A stretch of 64,000 nt of DNA from Vitrella brassicaformis. Taxonomy: Eukaryota; Sar; Vitrellaceae. The notes under the pieces are model-generated. The model had not been told where the DNA came from and did no database searches. It saw only the letters and a program-made list of their open reading frames with translations. The stretch lies in contig CDMY01000117.1 of the NCBI GenBank assembly GCA_001179505.1, forward strand, positions 34,483 to 98,482. Direction: 5' to 3'. How positions within the stretch are numbered: the stretch's first letter is position 1; each line of letters opens with the position of its first letter. Position numbers and translations under genes: made by a program. This document shows positions 1-12,704 of this stretch, piece after piece.

Positions 1-492
1 CAGACGCCCCCGACGACCTTTCTCGCCCCTCATGCGTCGAAACAGAGAGACGAGGGAGGTCATCGAGCACCTCACAGTAGAGACGCCCGAGCTGTGCCCA
101 CACACCCAAGCCCAATATCGACACCCACAGCGATGGTCCATCCTCACGGCTAGCCTGGCCCCTCACGCCACGCAGAGACGGATCTGATCGGAATGGATAG
201 ATGTATACGGTCAGCCAAAACGGTCAGATAGCGAGCGGGCCAGAAGGAAAAAGTAGGCAGACAGACAGATGACTTCTGTGCGGGCGGCGCGCGGACAAAA
301 ATCTGTCCCGGCTATCTGACGCCCCCGCCCCCAGGGCGGCACACACGGAGTCAGCGAGAATGAAAGCAAAACAGACGGACGGACGGACGGAGGGACAGGC
401 GTGATGGCAGTCGGTAAGCCGCACGTGGGGGGGACATTTGTATGCATGCATGTGAATGGTCGTCACTCAGTAAGTAGCCAGTAGTAGGTAAG
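1..492. other. Intergenic, no gene seen
   Basis: This stretch lies downstream of the minus-strand RING gene. It holds only short overlapping frames of biased composition, including a GGAC/GACG microsatellite near 373-395. I see no supported coding exon or RNA gene here. Confidence 0.5.
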
Positions 493-1662
493 TTAGTAGA
501 AGGGGTCGTCGTCGTACGGGGGAGGGGGAGCGGGGGGCACGCCACCGCCCGCTGCGCCAGGGCCACCCGGGGGGGCACCACCGCCACCGCCCATACCTGA
601 CAGACACGTATCAACACCCATACACACATCACAATTCATGCACACCATGATCATGATGTGTCTGTGTGGGTATCCTATCCTCGTCTCGTCTGTGTGTGTG
701 TGTGTGGGTACCGAGCAGCCCTCCCAAAAAGTAGTTGGCGCCAAACATGTTGCCGTATCCGTAGCCGTCCAGAAACCCCTGCGCCAGTCCCACCGGTCCG
801 TCCTGCTGCGGCGGGGGCGGGGGCGCCTGGTCGCGGTCAGCCACCTGCACCGAAAACGAACGCGCCGGCCTGCACACACACACACACGATGATGCAGCGT
901 ACGAAGATATTCCCTTGCTCTCGTCCGTTGTCACCGTTTCTTGGCCTTGGCTTTGCCCCGGCCCTTCCTGGGCGGTGGCTTGTACTGCGGGTTGGGCGAC
1001 GCGCGGATGTTGTTGACCTTGACGCGACACACGGCTGATGAACCAACCAACCACACGCATACACGTGGATCCGTGCGTGTGTTGTGGTGTGGTGTGCTGT
1101 GTGTGTCGGGATGTGTGCGTACGGCATGAGTTCTCCTTGGCGTGAGTCCACTCCCGCACGCAGCTGTAGCAGAAGGTGTGCTCACAATGGAGGTGAGCCT
1201 GCACACACACACACACACATATCAGGACAGGGGAGAGCAACAACACGGCTTGCAATGGTGCGTACACCTGCCCTCCCTGTCTCTGTTAGAAGTGTCGCAG
1301 TGTCTCTCTGCCGATGTGTGTGTGACCAAGAGCCTCGCTGCCGTGCCCTTTTCCCCTCCTACCGTGTACTGGTTGGTCTCGCGATAGATGTCCTCTAGGC
1401 AGATGGAACACTCGAGCTGTGGCAGAGAAACCTCCTCCTCCTTGTCCACACCCTCCCCGCCCTCAGCTGCAGCTGCTGCACCCGCCGCCTTGCTGCGACC
1501 CTTCGCCTTGGCCTTGGCGCCTCCACGCTTCCTCGGCTTGGTTATCTCCTTCTTGGGCACATCATCGGCCGTTGCGGCAGCCGCAGCCGCCTCCCTGGCT
1601 TGCCTACGCTTCCCTGCCGCTGCCGCAGGGCCATCGCCGCGAGTGTTGTCACCCACAACCAT
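493..1662 (-). CDS. RING-HC finger protein, probable E3 ubiquitin ligase
   Basis: Five exons can be joined in phase: 1363-1662, 1123-1198, 935-1034, 712-869 and 493-596. Splicing builds a C3HC4 RING: CSIC in exon 1, HCEHTFCYSC in exon 2, and CPVC created across the exon 2/3 junction. Such RING domains recruit E2 enzymes for ubiquitin transfer; the substrate is unknown. Before the RING is an Ala/Lys-rich basic stretch (KRGGAKAKAKGRSK). After it comes another basic patch, then a Pro/Gln and Gly-rich tail ending in DDDPFY. The start at 1662 (MVVGDN) is a choice; an in-frame ATG at 1752 would add 30 residues. The gene is head-to-head with the WD40-TRP gene. The RING call is solid; the ligase role is inferred from the family. 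Confidence 0.85.
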
Positions 1663-1993
1663 CAGCGACACAGCGGCAAGGGAAGGGGACGGGAGGGGTC
1701 GAAGGAGTGAACGGAACAACTCTTTGCAGTGCACAATCACGCCCTGCGGCAAGGGGGAGAGCCGTGCAGGGCGGAGAATGCGATTTTCGACTGGGGAATG
1801 GGAAAGGGTTTAGATCGCACAAACCCTGTAACCCTACGCAGGGGGACGAATCCTTCTTGGGGCACTAGAATTGCGATCGGTTTTCCTCTATTTCACTCTT
1901 ACCCTTTGAGCTCCGCTCTGAGCTCCGCTCCGAGCACTGCTCATCCAACCCGTCGAGTTGTGGGGCCACCCCATTCGCTGCTGGGAAACCTCA
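1663..1993. promoter_or_regulatory. Divergent intergenic promoter region (RING / WD40-TRP)
   Basis: About 330 bp separates the two divergent starts. It contains GAGCTCCGCT direct repeats near 1908-1930 and two TGCGA words near 1779 and 1873. The longer TGCGAGCT core found in the other divergent promoters of this window is absent here. Confidence 0.4.
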
Positions 1994-4900
1994 ATGGAAG
2001 CGAAGGCTCCCCCAATGGACGCGCTCGGCGTCAGCCTGAGGCCTTCGGCTATCTTTCCCGAGCGACAGGCCAGCGTCCATAGCAGCCGGATCAGCGCTTC
2101 CAGAGAGCCGACTCGGAGGGCGGCATCGGGAGCCTACAAGCTCATGACGGCCGCCGTGAGGTGAGGCAAAAGGCAGATCCATGTCGGTGTGGTCCTTGTG
2201 CGGCATTCACTGTTCTGTGTTTGTTTGTTTGTTTGTTTGTTTTGCATGCAGACGCTTCTCTGTCCTTCGGTCTTACACGCCTGCCGCCCTCAGCCCCGTC
2301 TACTCAAGAGCCAGAAGTTTTTTCTCGAGCCTTCGGCCTTCGTTCTTCTCGCCCGGCGCCACGGCTGAGAGAGAATCGGCGCGACAGACGCCCACAGACG
2401 GCACGCCTGGCCTGAGCAAGGGAGGGGTGGACCTGTTCCCGAGCTGGGAGAAGGAGAATGAGGGCGCCATTGATAGAGAGCAGGTCCAGTCCTTTCTCGC
2501 GGCAGCAAGAATTGCCCCCCTCGCGCCACCACCGCATCCACTTGGCAGGCGGCTGTTCATTCCTGGCAGTGCGAAAGCCGTGTCGCTCTCGCGCAACGGC
2601 AGATGGCTTGTCCTGGCAATGATTGATGGCCACGTGTTCGTCTACGACGCTCTCGAGCGAGAGAAGCTATTCGAAGACAGGATCCATATCGATCAGCGGC
2701 GCAATAAGGGAGGCGGCCTTGCGATCTCGGATGACGGGAGTCGCGTGTGTGCGCTGGACGGCCAGGGGGGGCTCCACATGTGGGACGTCAAGACGAGCAA
2801 GAAGGTCGCGGGGGTGAATGAAGGCGGTGGCTGGATGTCTCGCATTCTGTCGGACGTTCAGATGGACTCAAGAGGGAAGATCATCCTCACGGGTACATGA
2901 CATTCAATAATTGCTCATTGATCAAATGTATGTTTTGTCGGCTCCTCTTGCCCTCAGGAGGAGACGATCTGGCTGTATTTGCTTTCGCGGACGGGAACTT
3001 ACTCCACCGACACGACTGCGGCTCTCCTGTGCGGTGTCTCGACCTTTGCGGGGAGAGCGAAAGAGTCATTTATCCGCGATCGGCCCTGTCTCCATCCTCG
3101 TCCACAACCCCCTCGCCAATCTTGCAAGCGATAGCCGCGCCCAGCCCGGCGCCAAGTCCGTCGTTGTCCATCATTCGCATGGCCACGCAGGAACTCCGAC
3201 GAGACCTGCGACCCGTGTCCTCGGTGCCATTCTCCGCTGTGTGTGGTGTGGATGATGGGAGCATCCGGCTTTTTGACCTGATTGACCTGAACGAGTACCG
3301 TGTCATCAGGGGGCACGCGGGGCCTATCAGGGCCATCGCGGCGTCGAAGAATGGTCGATTCATCGCCACTGTGGCGCAACGGACAGGCGTACTCAAGTAG
3401 GCTCAGGACCTTGTGTGGTCACTCCTTTTGATGTCGCCTTTTCTTTCAATTCTGTTGCAGGCTATGGCAAGGTGTGAGTGGATGTGAGGACAAGGCTTTG
3501 CAGCCCCACACAACAGACAAGGAGCCAAACGACTCGCCAACCTTTTTCACCTCGGTGGCCATCAACGACGACGGCGAGACAGTTTATGCCGGGGACCGCA
3601 CCGGTGGGGCTCACCTCTTCTCGACCGAGACAGGCAGCGAGGAAAGGGACCTCCGACTGCACGAGGGAGAGGTGAGAGCGGTTGCGATGAGTGGCGACGG
3701 CGGTATCCTTTGCACACTCGGCAGTGACGGTTGCATGTGTTCTGCTCGCATTCCGAGCGAGGAAGTGCAGCTACCTGGGCATACGAATAAAGTGCGGCAC
3801 CTCGTCATAAGCGAGAACGGCCAAGTGGTGGCATCTGTGAGTGATGACAATGACCTCAAGTGAGAGGGAGACGGGTTCTCTTCGTCAGCACACACTAGGG
3901 ATGCCTATGCTTATACACGTCAGGGTGTGGTGCGTCAATCCCTTAACGTCATCCGGCGGATCTGCTCACCCGCTGACGGCGCTGGACAATGCCGATGACG
4001 CCGTCGAGAGCTGGTGCCAGTTTCCGACTTCAATCACAGCCCTTGCAATGAGCGTAAAGGGGGACTTCCTCGCCCTTGGTGACACTGATGGCTACGTTTG
4101 TCTTCATTCGACGGCATCCCTTATGGCTGCTACCCAGAGCTCGCCCACGAGCAACAGCTGCAGCCCAACAGCCGACCGCATGACCTTCTCAGTCCACTCA
4201 TCTTCGCCACACCAAGACGACTCACCCCCAAGCCTCAACAGCAACTTTGCAGCCCGCACACCCCCAAGCGAGCAGCCTTCGGTGCCGCCGATGCCATCGC
4301 CTGGCAGCGAGATTTCGGGGGGGATGCGGAAGAGCCTGCGGTTCACCGTCACTTCCCCAGACGAGACCGACGGGGACAAAGACAAGAACAAAGAGACAGC
4401 ACCGGCGCCAAGTCGTGGCAAAGGTGACGACGCACCGGCTTTAAGGCGAGCGCCGTCGTTGCGGTTGCCGCTTGGAGGCCGAGATGGGAAGAGAGAGAGC
4501 GAAGTGGATGCAGCAAAGCCGCCCCAGCCATTGGTCAAGTGGGAGGCACACGATGACTGTATTAGTGCTCTCGCCATGCAGGTACGCGTATTCACGCCAA
4601 GAGGGCGGTGAGGGAGGGCCATCGTCCCATTGCGTGTGTTGAATGCGCTGGTAGACGAACAAGCGGATCGTGAGCGGTTCGCCGGATGACACCTCCGCTG
4701 TGTTTGTGTGGGACGGCCTGAGTGGCGAGGTGGTGGCACGCTGCGAGGGCGAGATGGGCCAGGTCAACGGTGTGGCTATCAACATGGAGGCGATGATTGT
4801 CTTAGCCGTTGGCGACCAAGGAGACCTCAGAATCTGGGCAGCGGAGACCGGCGAGCCTTTGTGTGTGATCCTCTCTGCACATGTCGGTGAGGCCAATTGC

Positions 4901-7900
4901 CTGTGTCTTTCCCGCGACGCCCTCACCGTCGCAACAGGAGGGGACGATGCCCTCATCCGTCTGTGGAGGGTCGAGCATCAGCCACAAACACCCAAGGGTG
5001 CCAAGTCACCGAGACACCACGAACATCCCCCTTCTATCGACCTGACGACACGCGAGAGGCGGTCCTCGATCATGCTTCCGCCAGTCGGAGGAGGGGGACG
5101 GCGTCGATCGTCCGTCGCCGTCCCTCCCCCCGTCCAGCGGCCGCATCGACTATCCAAGACCCGCAGCCCAAAAAGCGGGGGTCAGAGGAGCCCTAAGTCG
5201 GCAAGCAGGCGGATGCAGCAGGCGTCCACTCACACTCTGTTCACGCCGACATCCAAGGGGGACAGGCGGCCGTCCCTTGGGTCCAGGGGCTCGAAAGACC
5301 GGCGCCAGTCGATTGGAGTGGCAATGCGTGAGAGACGGCACACACGAGGACGACCTGTCGTGGCTGATGTGTCCTTACCTTTTGACGTGTCTGCAGTGGC
5401 TGGAACGGTCATTGATAAGCCTCGGCCCTTCCGTGTGCTCCGCGGGCACGTTGGTCCTATCGCCTGCATCTCCTGCGACGACACATGCCACCTGCTGGCG
5501 TCGGTGGCCCACGAGGACGACGGCATGGTATTCATGATGCGAATTCCATCCCATCGCCTCCGAGTCTCCTATTTCTTTTGTGTCGTGTCTTATGGACAAG
5601 GTCTTCCTGTGGGAGTCTACACAAGAGACACCCATACAGGTCGTTGATAGGCACTACCAGTCAAGCACGCTGCAAGTGGCCCTGACCAGTGGGCGTCTCG
5701 TGGCGACTGCCGACAGACGAGGCCGCCTGCTCCTGTGGAGGGTCAGCTCCAGACATTGTTCATTGATTTGCACTGGTGGACTCACTGATTTGCCTGTGCA
5801 GGTGAATGACAGCCTTCTGTTCCACTGGCAGACCATCATCATCAGATTAGAACAGCTCTGGTCCAAGGCCATACAGACGAGATATGACGTGCAGTTTCAC
5901 ATGGACTCCCACCTGAACTTGCGTGCCGTTGAGGGCATTCGCAGTGCGGAGGCGATGCTGGCATTGGAACGAGATAACATCATCTCGATGCTCCGCGCGA
6001 ACAAGTCCCTGGCCTGTCAACGCCTGTGGCCCGTCAACCACTCCCTGGTCACTTACCTCGTCCAGATGGGCAATCTCCCGGGCCTACAACTGTTGTTCGA
6101 AGCCGTTGGAGCGACACCGACTGGCTTTCTGCCGACGGTCATGAAAGAGACGGCCTTGGACATCGCTTTGAGGCTCCGACAGTACGAGGCGCTTGACGTG
6201 ATGCTCAACGCTGCCAGGCAGTGGCGCACCAATACCATGAGTGAACGTGTCTCCGCCGCGATTGGTACGATCGATGCGCAAGGTCTGCTCACCCTTCTCT
6301 TCTTTCTATGATGCAGTGCGTCTGCTGCCCGTGGAGCTGAAGCATCTGCCTGCATTTCTCGATTCTCGTCTGCGGTCGCCGTCTCGGGTTGCTGGCGAGA
6401 ATCCGCCTCAGGTGACAGACAGAGTGTAATATGCAAAGGAGACATGCAAGCGGAATTTCTTTCAATTGTTCTTGACGCCTCAGGTGACAGTGCTCCCCGG
6501 CAGCGCCCTGAAGAGCATCCACGCACACCACCGGGCCAGCAAGTCGCTGCGTGTCGATGGGGCTGACGCCCCAGGCATGACGCCTGAGGAGTACTCAGCT
6601 CATCTCGCTCCGCAGTTCAGTGATGTGGACCGCAGGCGGCCGCCAAGGCAGCCTCTCCACAAGGAGCCCTCCACGTTTCCTCCGAGCCAGAGTCGCTTTT
6701 TGGGCCGCATCAGTCTTGTGATGGCGCAACGTGCGGCTGAAGATGAGGAGGAAGAGGACGACTCTCCGTCCCACAGGGGAAGCTGGAGGGCCAAAGCCGA
6801 CACGGGATATCAACACATTGACATAAGACATTTCGGTGAGAGATACATGCGAACCGTCGTCGATAGGTGCGCCAGTGATGGGTGTCGTTTCGCTGGATTA
6901 CTGCAGATCTTCCAAACATCATGAACCCAACGGTGAGCGGTGGCTTCCTGCGGCATCTGAACCAAGCTAGTACACAGGACCTCTTCCGCACCCTCACTGT
7001 ACGCGCCATCCTCTCATTCAAGTGGCAGGTGCGCTTCCCTCGCTTCTGCACAGATCGTCCGCGCAAAACCTACGTGTCTCCGCGTGCTGAACTGCAGAAA
7101 TACGGCGGCCCTATGTATCGCCGGCGGCTGCTGCTGCAGCTGCTCTTTTTGTTGGTGTTCTTCATCCACTCATGCGTCATCGTCAAATATATGGGAGACG
7201 ACTGGCGAGAGACAGTCAGGGTATGACGGCAAAGCACAGCGCAGCACAGCCACATTGTATCTCGTCTGTTTGCTCTGTGTGTCGCACATTAGAGTTGGAA
7301 TCCGATGTGGGGGTGGATCACCGCCGCCGCGCGACTGCTGCTCATCATTTTGTCGCTCTTCCTCGGACTCAAGATACTTTTGCTCGTCAGAAAACGGGTG
7401 AGTGAGCGAGAGCCATAAAGTGATGACAACATGACGACATTCGTATCGTTTCCTGTGTTGGGCCGACAGCACTTTAGGGCGTTCTTTTCCGTGTGGACTT
7501 GGTTGGACATATCTGCCTGTGTCTTTGTCATGGCCTTCATTATATGTGAATACCTCGATTGCGACAGGAGGTGGGCGATGTAGTTAATGGCACATCATTC
7601 GGTCCGTCTCTCATTTCCCTCGTGGCTCTGCAGCGTCGAAGCCATGCTGTCGTCTATCACGGCGGTGCTCCTGTGGTCGAAGATGATATATTTTTGCAGG
7701 GGATTTGAGGGCACTGGTCACCAGATCAGAATGATACAGGTAACTGAATCATGGTATAGGGCTGACGGACAGGACAGTCAAGTGCATGGATGTGTCACGT
7801 GTCGTGCAGGAAGTCGTTTACGACATGAGACATTTCATAGCAGTGATGCTTATCATGATTGTGGGCTTTGGTCACGCTTTTCATGTTCTTTATTTACACC

Positions 7901-9371
7901 CAGGTGCCGCTTACAAGAGACACATTTACGCGCACTGTATAAAGATGACTTCACTTTTTTTGCAGGCTACTCGCGTCCCTCCCAGTGGGTTGAGGCCACG
8001 GCCGTCTCGTCAACGCTCATTTTTCTGACCAGTATTGGCGAGTTCTACGAAGACGTTGTTTCCCCGGAGATTCAGGTACGACAGGACACACACTGCAACG
8101 GCCGCTTGAGTTTTGTGTCTCCATAACTGCTCACAGGATCCGTCCCCGCACTTCTTGAGAGGCTTCCTCATCTGCGTTCTGTTCGTGCTGGCGACCTTCT
8201 TTGTGACGATCGTCATGTTCAACCTGCTCATTTCCATCATGGGTGACACCCACGACAGAGTCAAGCTGCAGGAGATCGTGGCGCAGAACCGAGAGAGGGC
8301 CGAACTGCTGCTGGAATACGAACAACAAGTGGTACTCCAAACAGAGAAGGAGAGAGACTCCCACGTGACCCATTGATGCATCTGTGTACAGCCGCGTGGA
8401 GCATCTTCTCTGTTCCCACGTTATCTGTTTGTCGGCCTGGTTGGCAGCAGGGGGCTGCATGAGCTGGACGAGCAAGACGAATGGGAAGGTGAGCCGCCAG
8501 TCGAGGCGAGAATGAACAGCGTGATAGGCTATGTCCGGCGGCGGTTGGTGTGTTTCTACAGGTCGGCTTTCTCAGATGAAGAAGGCCGTTCGGGCTGAGC
8601 TCGCCGAGCATCAGCAGAACGTCGACAAGAGACTTGAAGTGGTCAGCAAGCCTAAGCCGAGAGAAGGAGATGTCTTGATTGAAAGATATGTGCATGTCGT
8701 TTTGTGCAGTTGCGTATGAGCAACCGTGATGCGGTTCGCCGGTCGATCCAAGAGGCACTAGCTGAGGACATGGCAAGTCGGCTCGAGGTAAGCCCACATG
8801 AGACACAGACTAATCAAAAGAGACCAAAGAGACATGAAGAGATTCGTGTTTGCAGCCGGTGCAGCAGACGGTGCTGGCTCTCCAAGTGCAGCAGGAGGAC
8901 ATCCAGGCCTCTTTGGGCCAAATGACTGACGCGTACAACCAAATACACAGCCACCTGTCGATCATCACCCACGGCCTGAACCAGCTCGGCCTCTCCTTGC
9001 CACCGCCGCCCACACAAGTCGACAGCGACCACACTCTCAGCGACGAAGACACACTGGGATCTGATGACCACGTGCGGCCCGCCAGCGTGTTCTCGCCCAC
9101 GTCTGCCGAGGGCGTCCCGCGTATTCTCGTCACCCAGTTCGGCACCACCCGCTTCGGCACGCAACAGACACCTGATGGAACTGGTGGCAACAGGGGCCCG
9201 GACACCGAGGAGACGACGCGAAGATGGCGGATATTCGACGTCTTCAGGACATCACAGCAACACGAGCAGTCGCCCAAACACAGTGCAGAGCCTGCAGACA
9301 GCCGCAGGCCGTCGAGATCGCTTCACTACGAGCCCGCGGGTATGATGCGTAGGAGCCTGACTGAGAAGTGA
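1994..9371 (+). CDS. WD40-repeat / TRP-type cation channel fusion protein
   Basis: This is a very large gene with roughly two dozen exons. Exon 1 (1994-2160) joins in phase to an exon beginning after 2250. The N-terminal half (about 2560-5760) is a series of WD40 units ending in words such as VFVYD, LHMWD, IRLFD, AVFVWD, LRIWA, IRLWR and KVFLW. A helical ankyrin-like region follows (5800-6290), then a linker. The channel comes next: six hydrophobic segments near 7115-7180, 7310-7390, 7480-7550, 7640-7690, 7825-7890 and 8160-8250. A pore-like exon lies between the last two (about 7966-8075), and the last segment ends in NLLISIMGDTHDRV, typical of TRP channels. The C-terminus has coiled-coil-like helices and a polar tail to 9371. 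It probably sits in a membrane and conducts cations; the gating stimulus is unknown. An in-frame ATG at 1958 is an alternative start. Confidence 0.85.
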
Positions 9372-10342
9372 TTGAGTGATAGCATTGTATCAGTCAGTCC
9401 GTAGGGGAGATGGCGATCTGTGTCCGTGTGCAGTGGGAGTTATTAGTTAGGTCGTGTGTGTGTTTAATTAGCAGCTGTATGTAGCAGCTGTGTGACTGGC
9501 GATCGATTACGACCGACGTACAGTGTGTGTATGGCTTCACTTGATATGCCCTGAACCAAGTGTCTTTCCACCTGTCTAGTACATTGAGTCTCATTCGAGG
9601 CCTCGAAGCCATGCTAAGACACCATGTGCAGTGCATCCACACACATGAAGCTAAAACACAGAAATACACGATTGTGGCCGCGGGGGCACGAAGCGAATCT
9701 GAAGCGAGAGCGAAGAGTCAGTGCAGGGAAGGCACTCAAATGCGTGTGACACTGTGTCCCTTACCAGACGAATGACGATGGGTTCAGCCTCCACTGCACA
9801 ACGCAGGCTACGATCGCCAGACGGATCTTTTCGGTCTCCTTGAGGAAGCGCGGGATCTTCAGCAATATTTCTCGTCTGCATGGAGGAACACACGGCACAA
9901 CAACAGTTCGTCTGAACGGACAGCTGCATCGTGATGACGAGCAGCGATGCGGCGGCATCAGGCTGCACGTGGAGGAGATCTCCTCACCTTCGCTATGAGC
10001 CGCTGTTGAATATGATCCGCTGCACTCCGATGGACCACTCTGTAACATAGCTCACGGGCGTGGCCACAAACACACACACCTCAGCATCATGGAGGAGATG
10101 GGTTTCAGGAGCAGGGTTCGGGTTGGCGCGTCCAGGGTTCGCGACCACAAGACCCACAGTCCCTTCGGTGAGCGGAATTAAGCACTTCACACAGGCATCA
10201 ACTCATCCCTTGTTGTCTGGCTGCTTCTGTCTCTCAGCCCCCACCCTCTACCACCTATATATCCCTTGCTTGGTCCCGTTAATATTTGTTTGTCTGTGAA
10301 TGAAGCCCTCTGAGGAGTGAGTGTGTTGTCTGCCTGCCGACA
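9372..10342. other. Spacer; possible small minus-strand gene at 9651-10190
   Basis: Minus-strand segments ending at a stop at 9651 look spliceable. Candidate pieces are an exon with ADHIQQRLIAK before a GTGAGG donor (about 9999), an exon at about 9770-9880, and a short last exon. All three can be joined in phase 0. A different frame of the middle exon (EILLKIPRFLKETEKIRL) looks more protein-like but cannot be joined cleanly. I recognise no family, and the call is weak. Confidence 0.25.
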
Positions 10343-11906
10343 ATGCCCAAGGAGGAGTACGTGACCAACCCCAACTCGGTGCTCTTCAAGCCCGATGGAC
10401 GCGTCTACCACCTCGAGCTCAAAGAGGTCAGTCAGCTGCACGGCGAGGGAGGGGGCAGGGTGAGATGGATGCATGGCTTAGGGCTTGTGGATTGTGTGTG
10501 TCTGTCATGGTGCATGTAGGGCGATGTGGCGAAGCGTCTGATCACCGTGGGCAGCCCCAACCGCGCCGACCTGATCTCCCAGCTGCTCGACAAGGACTCT
10601 GTCAAGAGCTTCGTGTCGTCCCGCCAATTCACCACATTCACTGGTAGCCAGCCCGTACACGCATCCATCTATCCATCCATCCATCCATCCATCCATCCAT
10701 CGAGCGGGCCGGTGTGTTGTGTCCTGTGGTGCGGTGATGCAGGCACCTTCAAGGGCACGCCTGTCACCATTGTGAGCATCGGTTCGCCGTGCAGGCAGAC
10801 GGGCAGCCACAGTGTCACCAGCGCACCTCTGGGTCTCTGTGTGTGCAGGTATGGGTTCCATCATGATGGACTTCATGGTTCGTGAGTACCTCGCCATCAC
10901 AAACGGGCCGCTCGCCATCATCCGGTCGGTCGACGCGCATCACATCGATCGCACTACAAGGAGAACAGATGATGTCTCATCCATCTCATCTACCACTGTG
11001 TGTGGATGGGTATGTGTGTGTGGGTATGTCTGTTCATTCAGCATCGGGACGTGTGGTTCGTTCAACAAGGACATCCCGCCCGGCAATGTCATCACTGCCA
11101 AGGAGGGCTCCATCTACATCTACCGCAACTATATGCACTGGGACGGCACATACAACAACGTAACACACCCACTGCCCCCCTCCCCTCCCCCCCAGCACAT
11201 CCACACGGACCCCCAATGTGTGTGTGTGTCTGTCAGGTGGACGATGCTACGGCCAAGACGCTCTGTGCGGAGCCGTACTTCTTCACCAAGCCCGGCAAGG
11301 GCAGCGACCAGCTGCAGGACCTCATGGCCAGCCACTTCAAGTCGACGAACGTGCCCGTCTCCGAGGGCCTCAACGCCTGTGGCGAGACATTCTTCGCCTG
11401 TCAGAGACGCGAGGACCCCTCATACGATGTACGTCTGGGTGTGTCGATCGACGCACCGACACACAGACACAGGCAGGGCAGACAGACAGACGGCAAGGGA
11501 GGGACACACCTCTTGTTTCTTGTGTTTGGGTGCAGGACGAGAATAAGGGAGTGATCCCCAACCTCACGAACCTCGCTGGCACCGGCAAAAGCATCGACTT
11601 CTGTGAAATGGAGGTCAGTCACTCCGGCACCCCCCGCACCCAATACTCACAGCCCCCCTGCACATGGGTGCGTCTGTCTGTCTGTCTGTGTGGTGGGTTC
11701 ATTCACTCGTTCAGACTCACGAGTTGTTCCACCTTGCCAAGCTGAGCAAGACGCCCATTGCCGCCGGTGCGTGCGCCATCGCGCTCGTCAACCGGCACAC
11801 GTCGGGCGTCGTCGGCCCCGACCAGCTGCACCAGCGAGAGGAGGAGTGCGGCAAGGCCTGCCTTAGCGCACTCGTCGATCTTGACGTCAGCAACCTGAAG
11901 AAATGA
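10343..11906 (+). CDS. Purine/uridine nucleoside phosphorylase family protein
   Basis: About 300 residues spread over roughly eight short exons. Joined in phase, it shows the PNP_UDP_1 family signatures in order: an N-terminal ITVGSPNRA, then GMGSIMMDF made by splicing near 10850, then RIGTCGSF made across the intron near 10935-11040, and finally EMETHELFHLA near 11608-11740. The family cleaves nucleosides with phosphate to give a free base and ribose-1-phosphate, in cytosolic salvage. The EME segment contacts the ribose. Whether uridine or purine nucleosides are preferred cannot be told from the sequence. The start at ATG 10343 gives MPKEEYVTNPNS. A short upstream ATG frame near 10300 closes after six codons. 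The introns are TG-rich. Confidence 0.85.
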
Positions 11907-12704
11907 ACCGCTGGCAGTGATTGCAATGGAACACATAGATGAATGGATGGGCAGCAAGAGATACAGAGAGGGAGGGAGGGAGGGAGGGAAGGTCATAGTA
12001 CAGCATACACACAGAGAGAATGAGTGCATCCATCGTACAAACCATGCAGTGGCATACATCGCACCCACACGTTCTCACATACACATACGTACATGTGTAG
12101 ATAGCTAGGCCATGACGGACTGATCGCTTCACGGCTGTCTGTCTCTCTGCCCGCCTCTTTGCCTGCCTGCCTGTCCTTGATGTAGTAGAGCTGCCGCCAC
12201 CATTCATTCATTCATTCATTGATTTCTCGTGTCCTCCTCCTCTGTGTCCGTCCGTCCATGTCTGTGTGTCTGGATGACACTATCTATTGTACGTCGCGAT
12301 TTTTCTGATCTGATCTGATCGGATCGGTCGGTTCCCTTTTTCCCGCCCGTTGTTTGTTTCTTTCCGCCACACACACAGTGGGCTGGCTGGGCATTCATTA
12401 TGATAGGGCTGTGGACACATCACAGGCATGATAAGGCTGCTGGAGAAAAGGGAGGAGAAAAGGGAGTGAGAGACTATTCTATTAGGTGCTGACGATAATC
12501 AAGCAAGCTCGGCACTACACTGACGCCCATATCCGCCATATCCTCCCCAGTTCACTAGTCCTTCCCATCACACAGACGTCACGTCAGCTCGCCCCATCCA
12601 CCCACACAATGCACTTTTTTTACACACACCCAACAGAGAGAGACGGATAAGGGAAGGGACAGCCAAAAGTGGGAAGCACCTACCCTCACCCACCTTCGTA
12701 GCAA
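11907..12704. other. Convergent spacer rich in microsatellites
   Basis: The spacer lies between convergent 3' ends. It contains GGGA repeats (about 11969-11990), an ATTC run near 12204-12220 and TCTGATC repeats near 12306-12330. I see no coding exon. Confidence 0.6.

Noticed and set aside
1820-1850. ACCCTGTAACCCTA string resembling telomere repeat
   Set aside because: Only two imperfect units inside a promoter region between two genes.
10100-10180. GGGTTCGCGACC-like string resembling a tRNA T-loop
   Set aside because: No matching acceptor stem, anticodon arm or D-arm can be folded around it.
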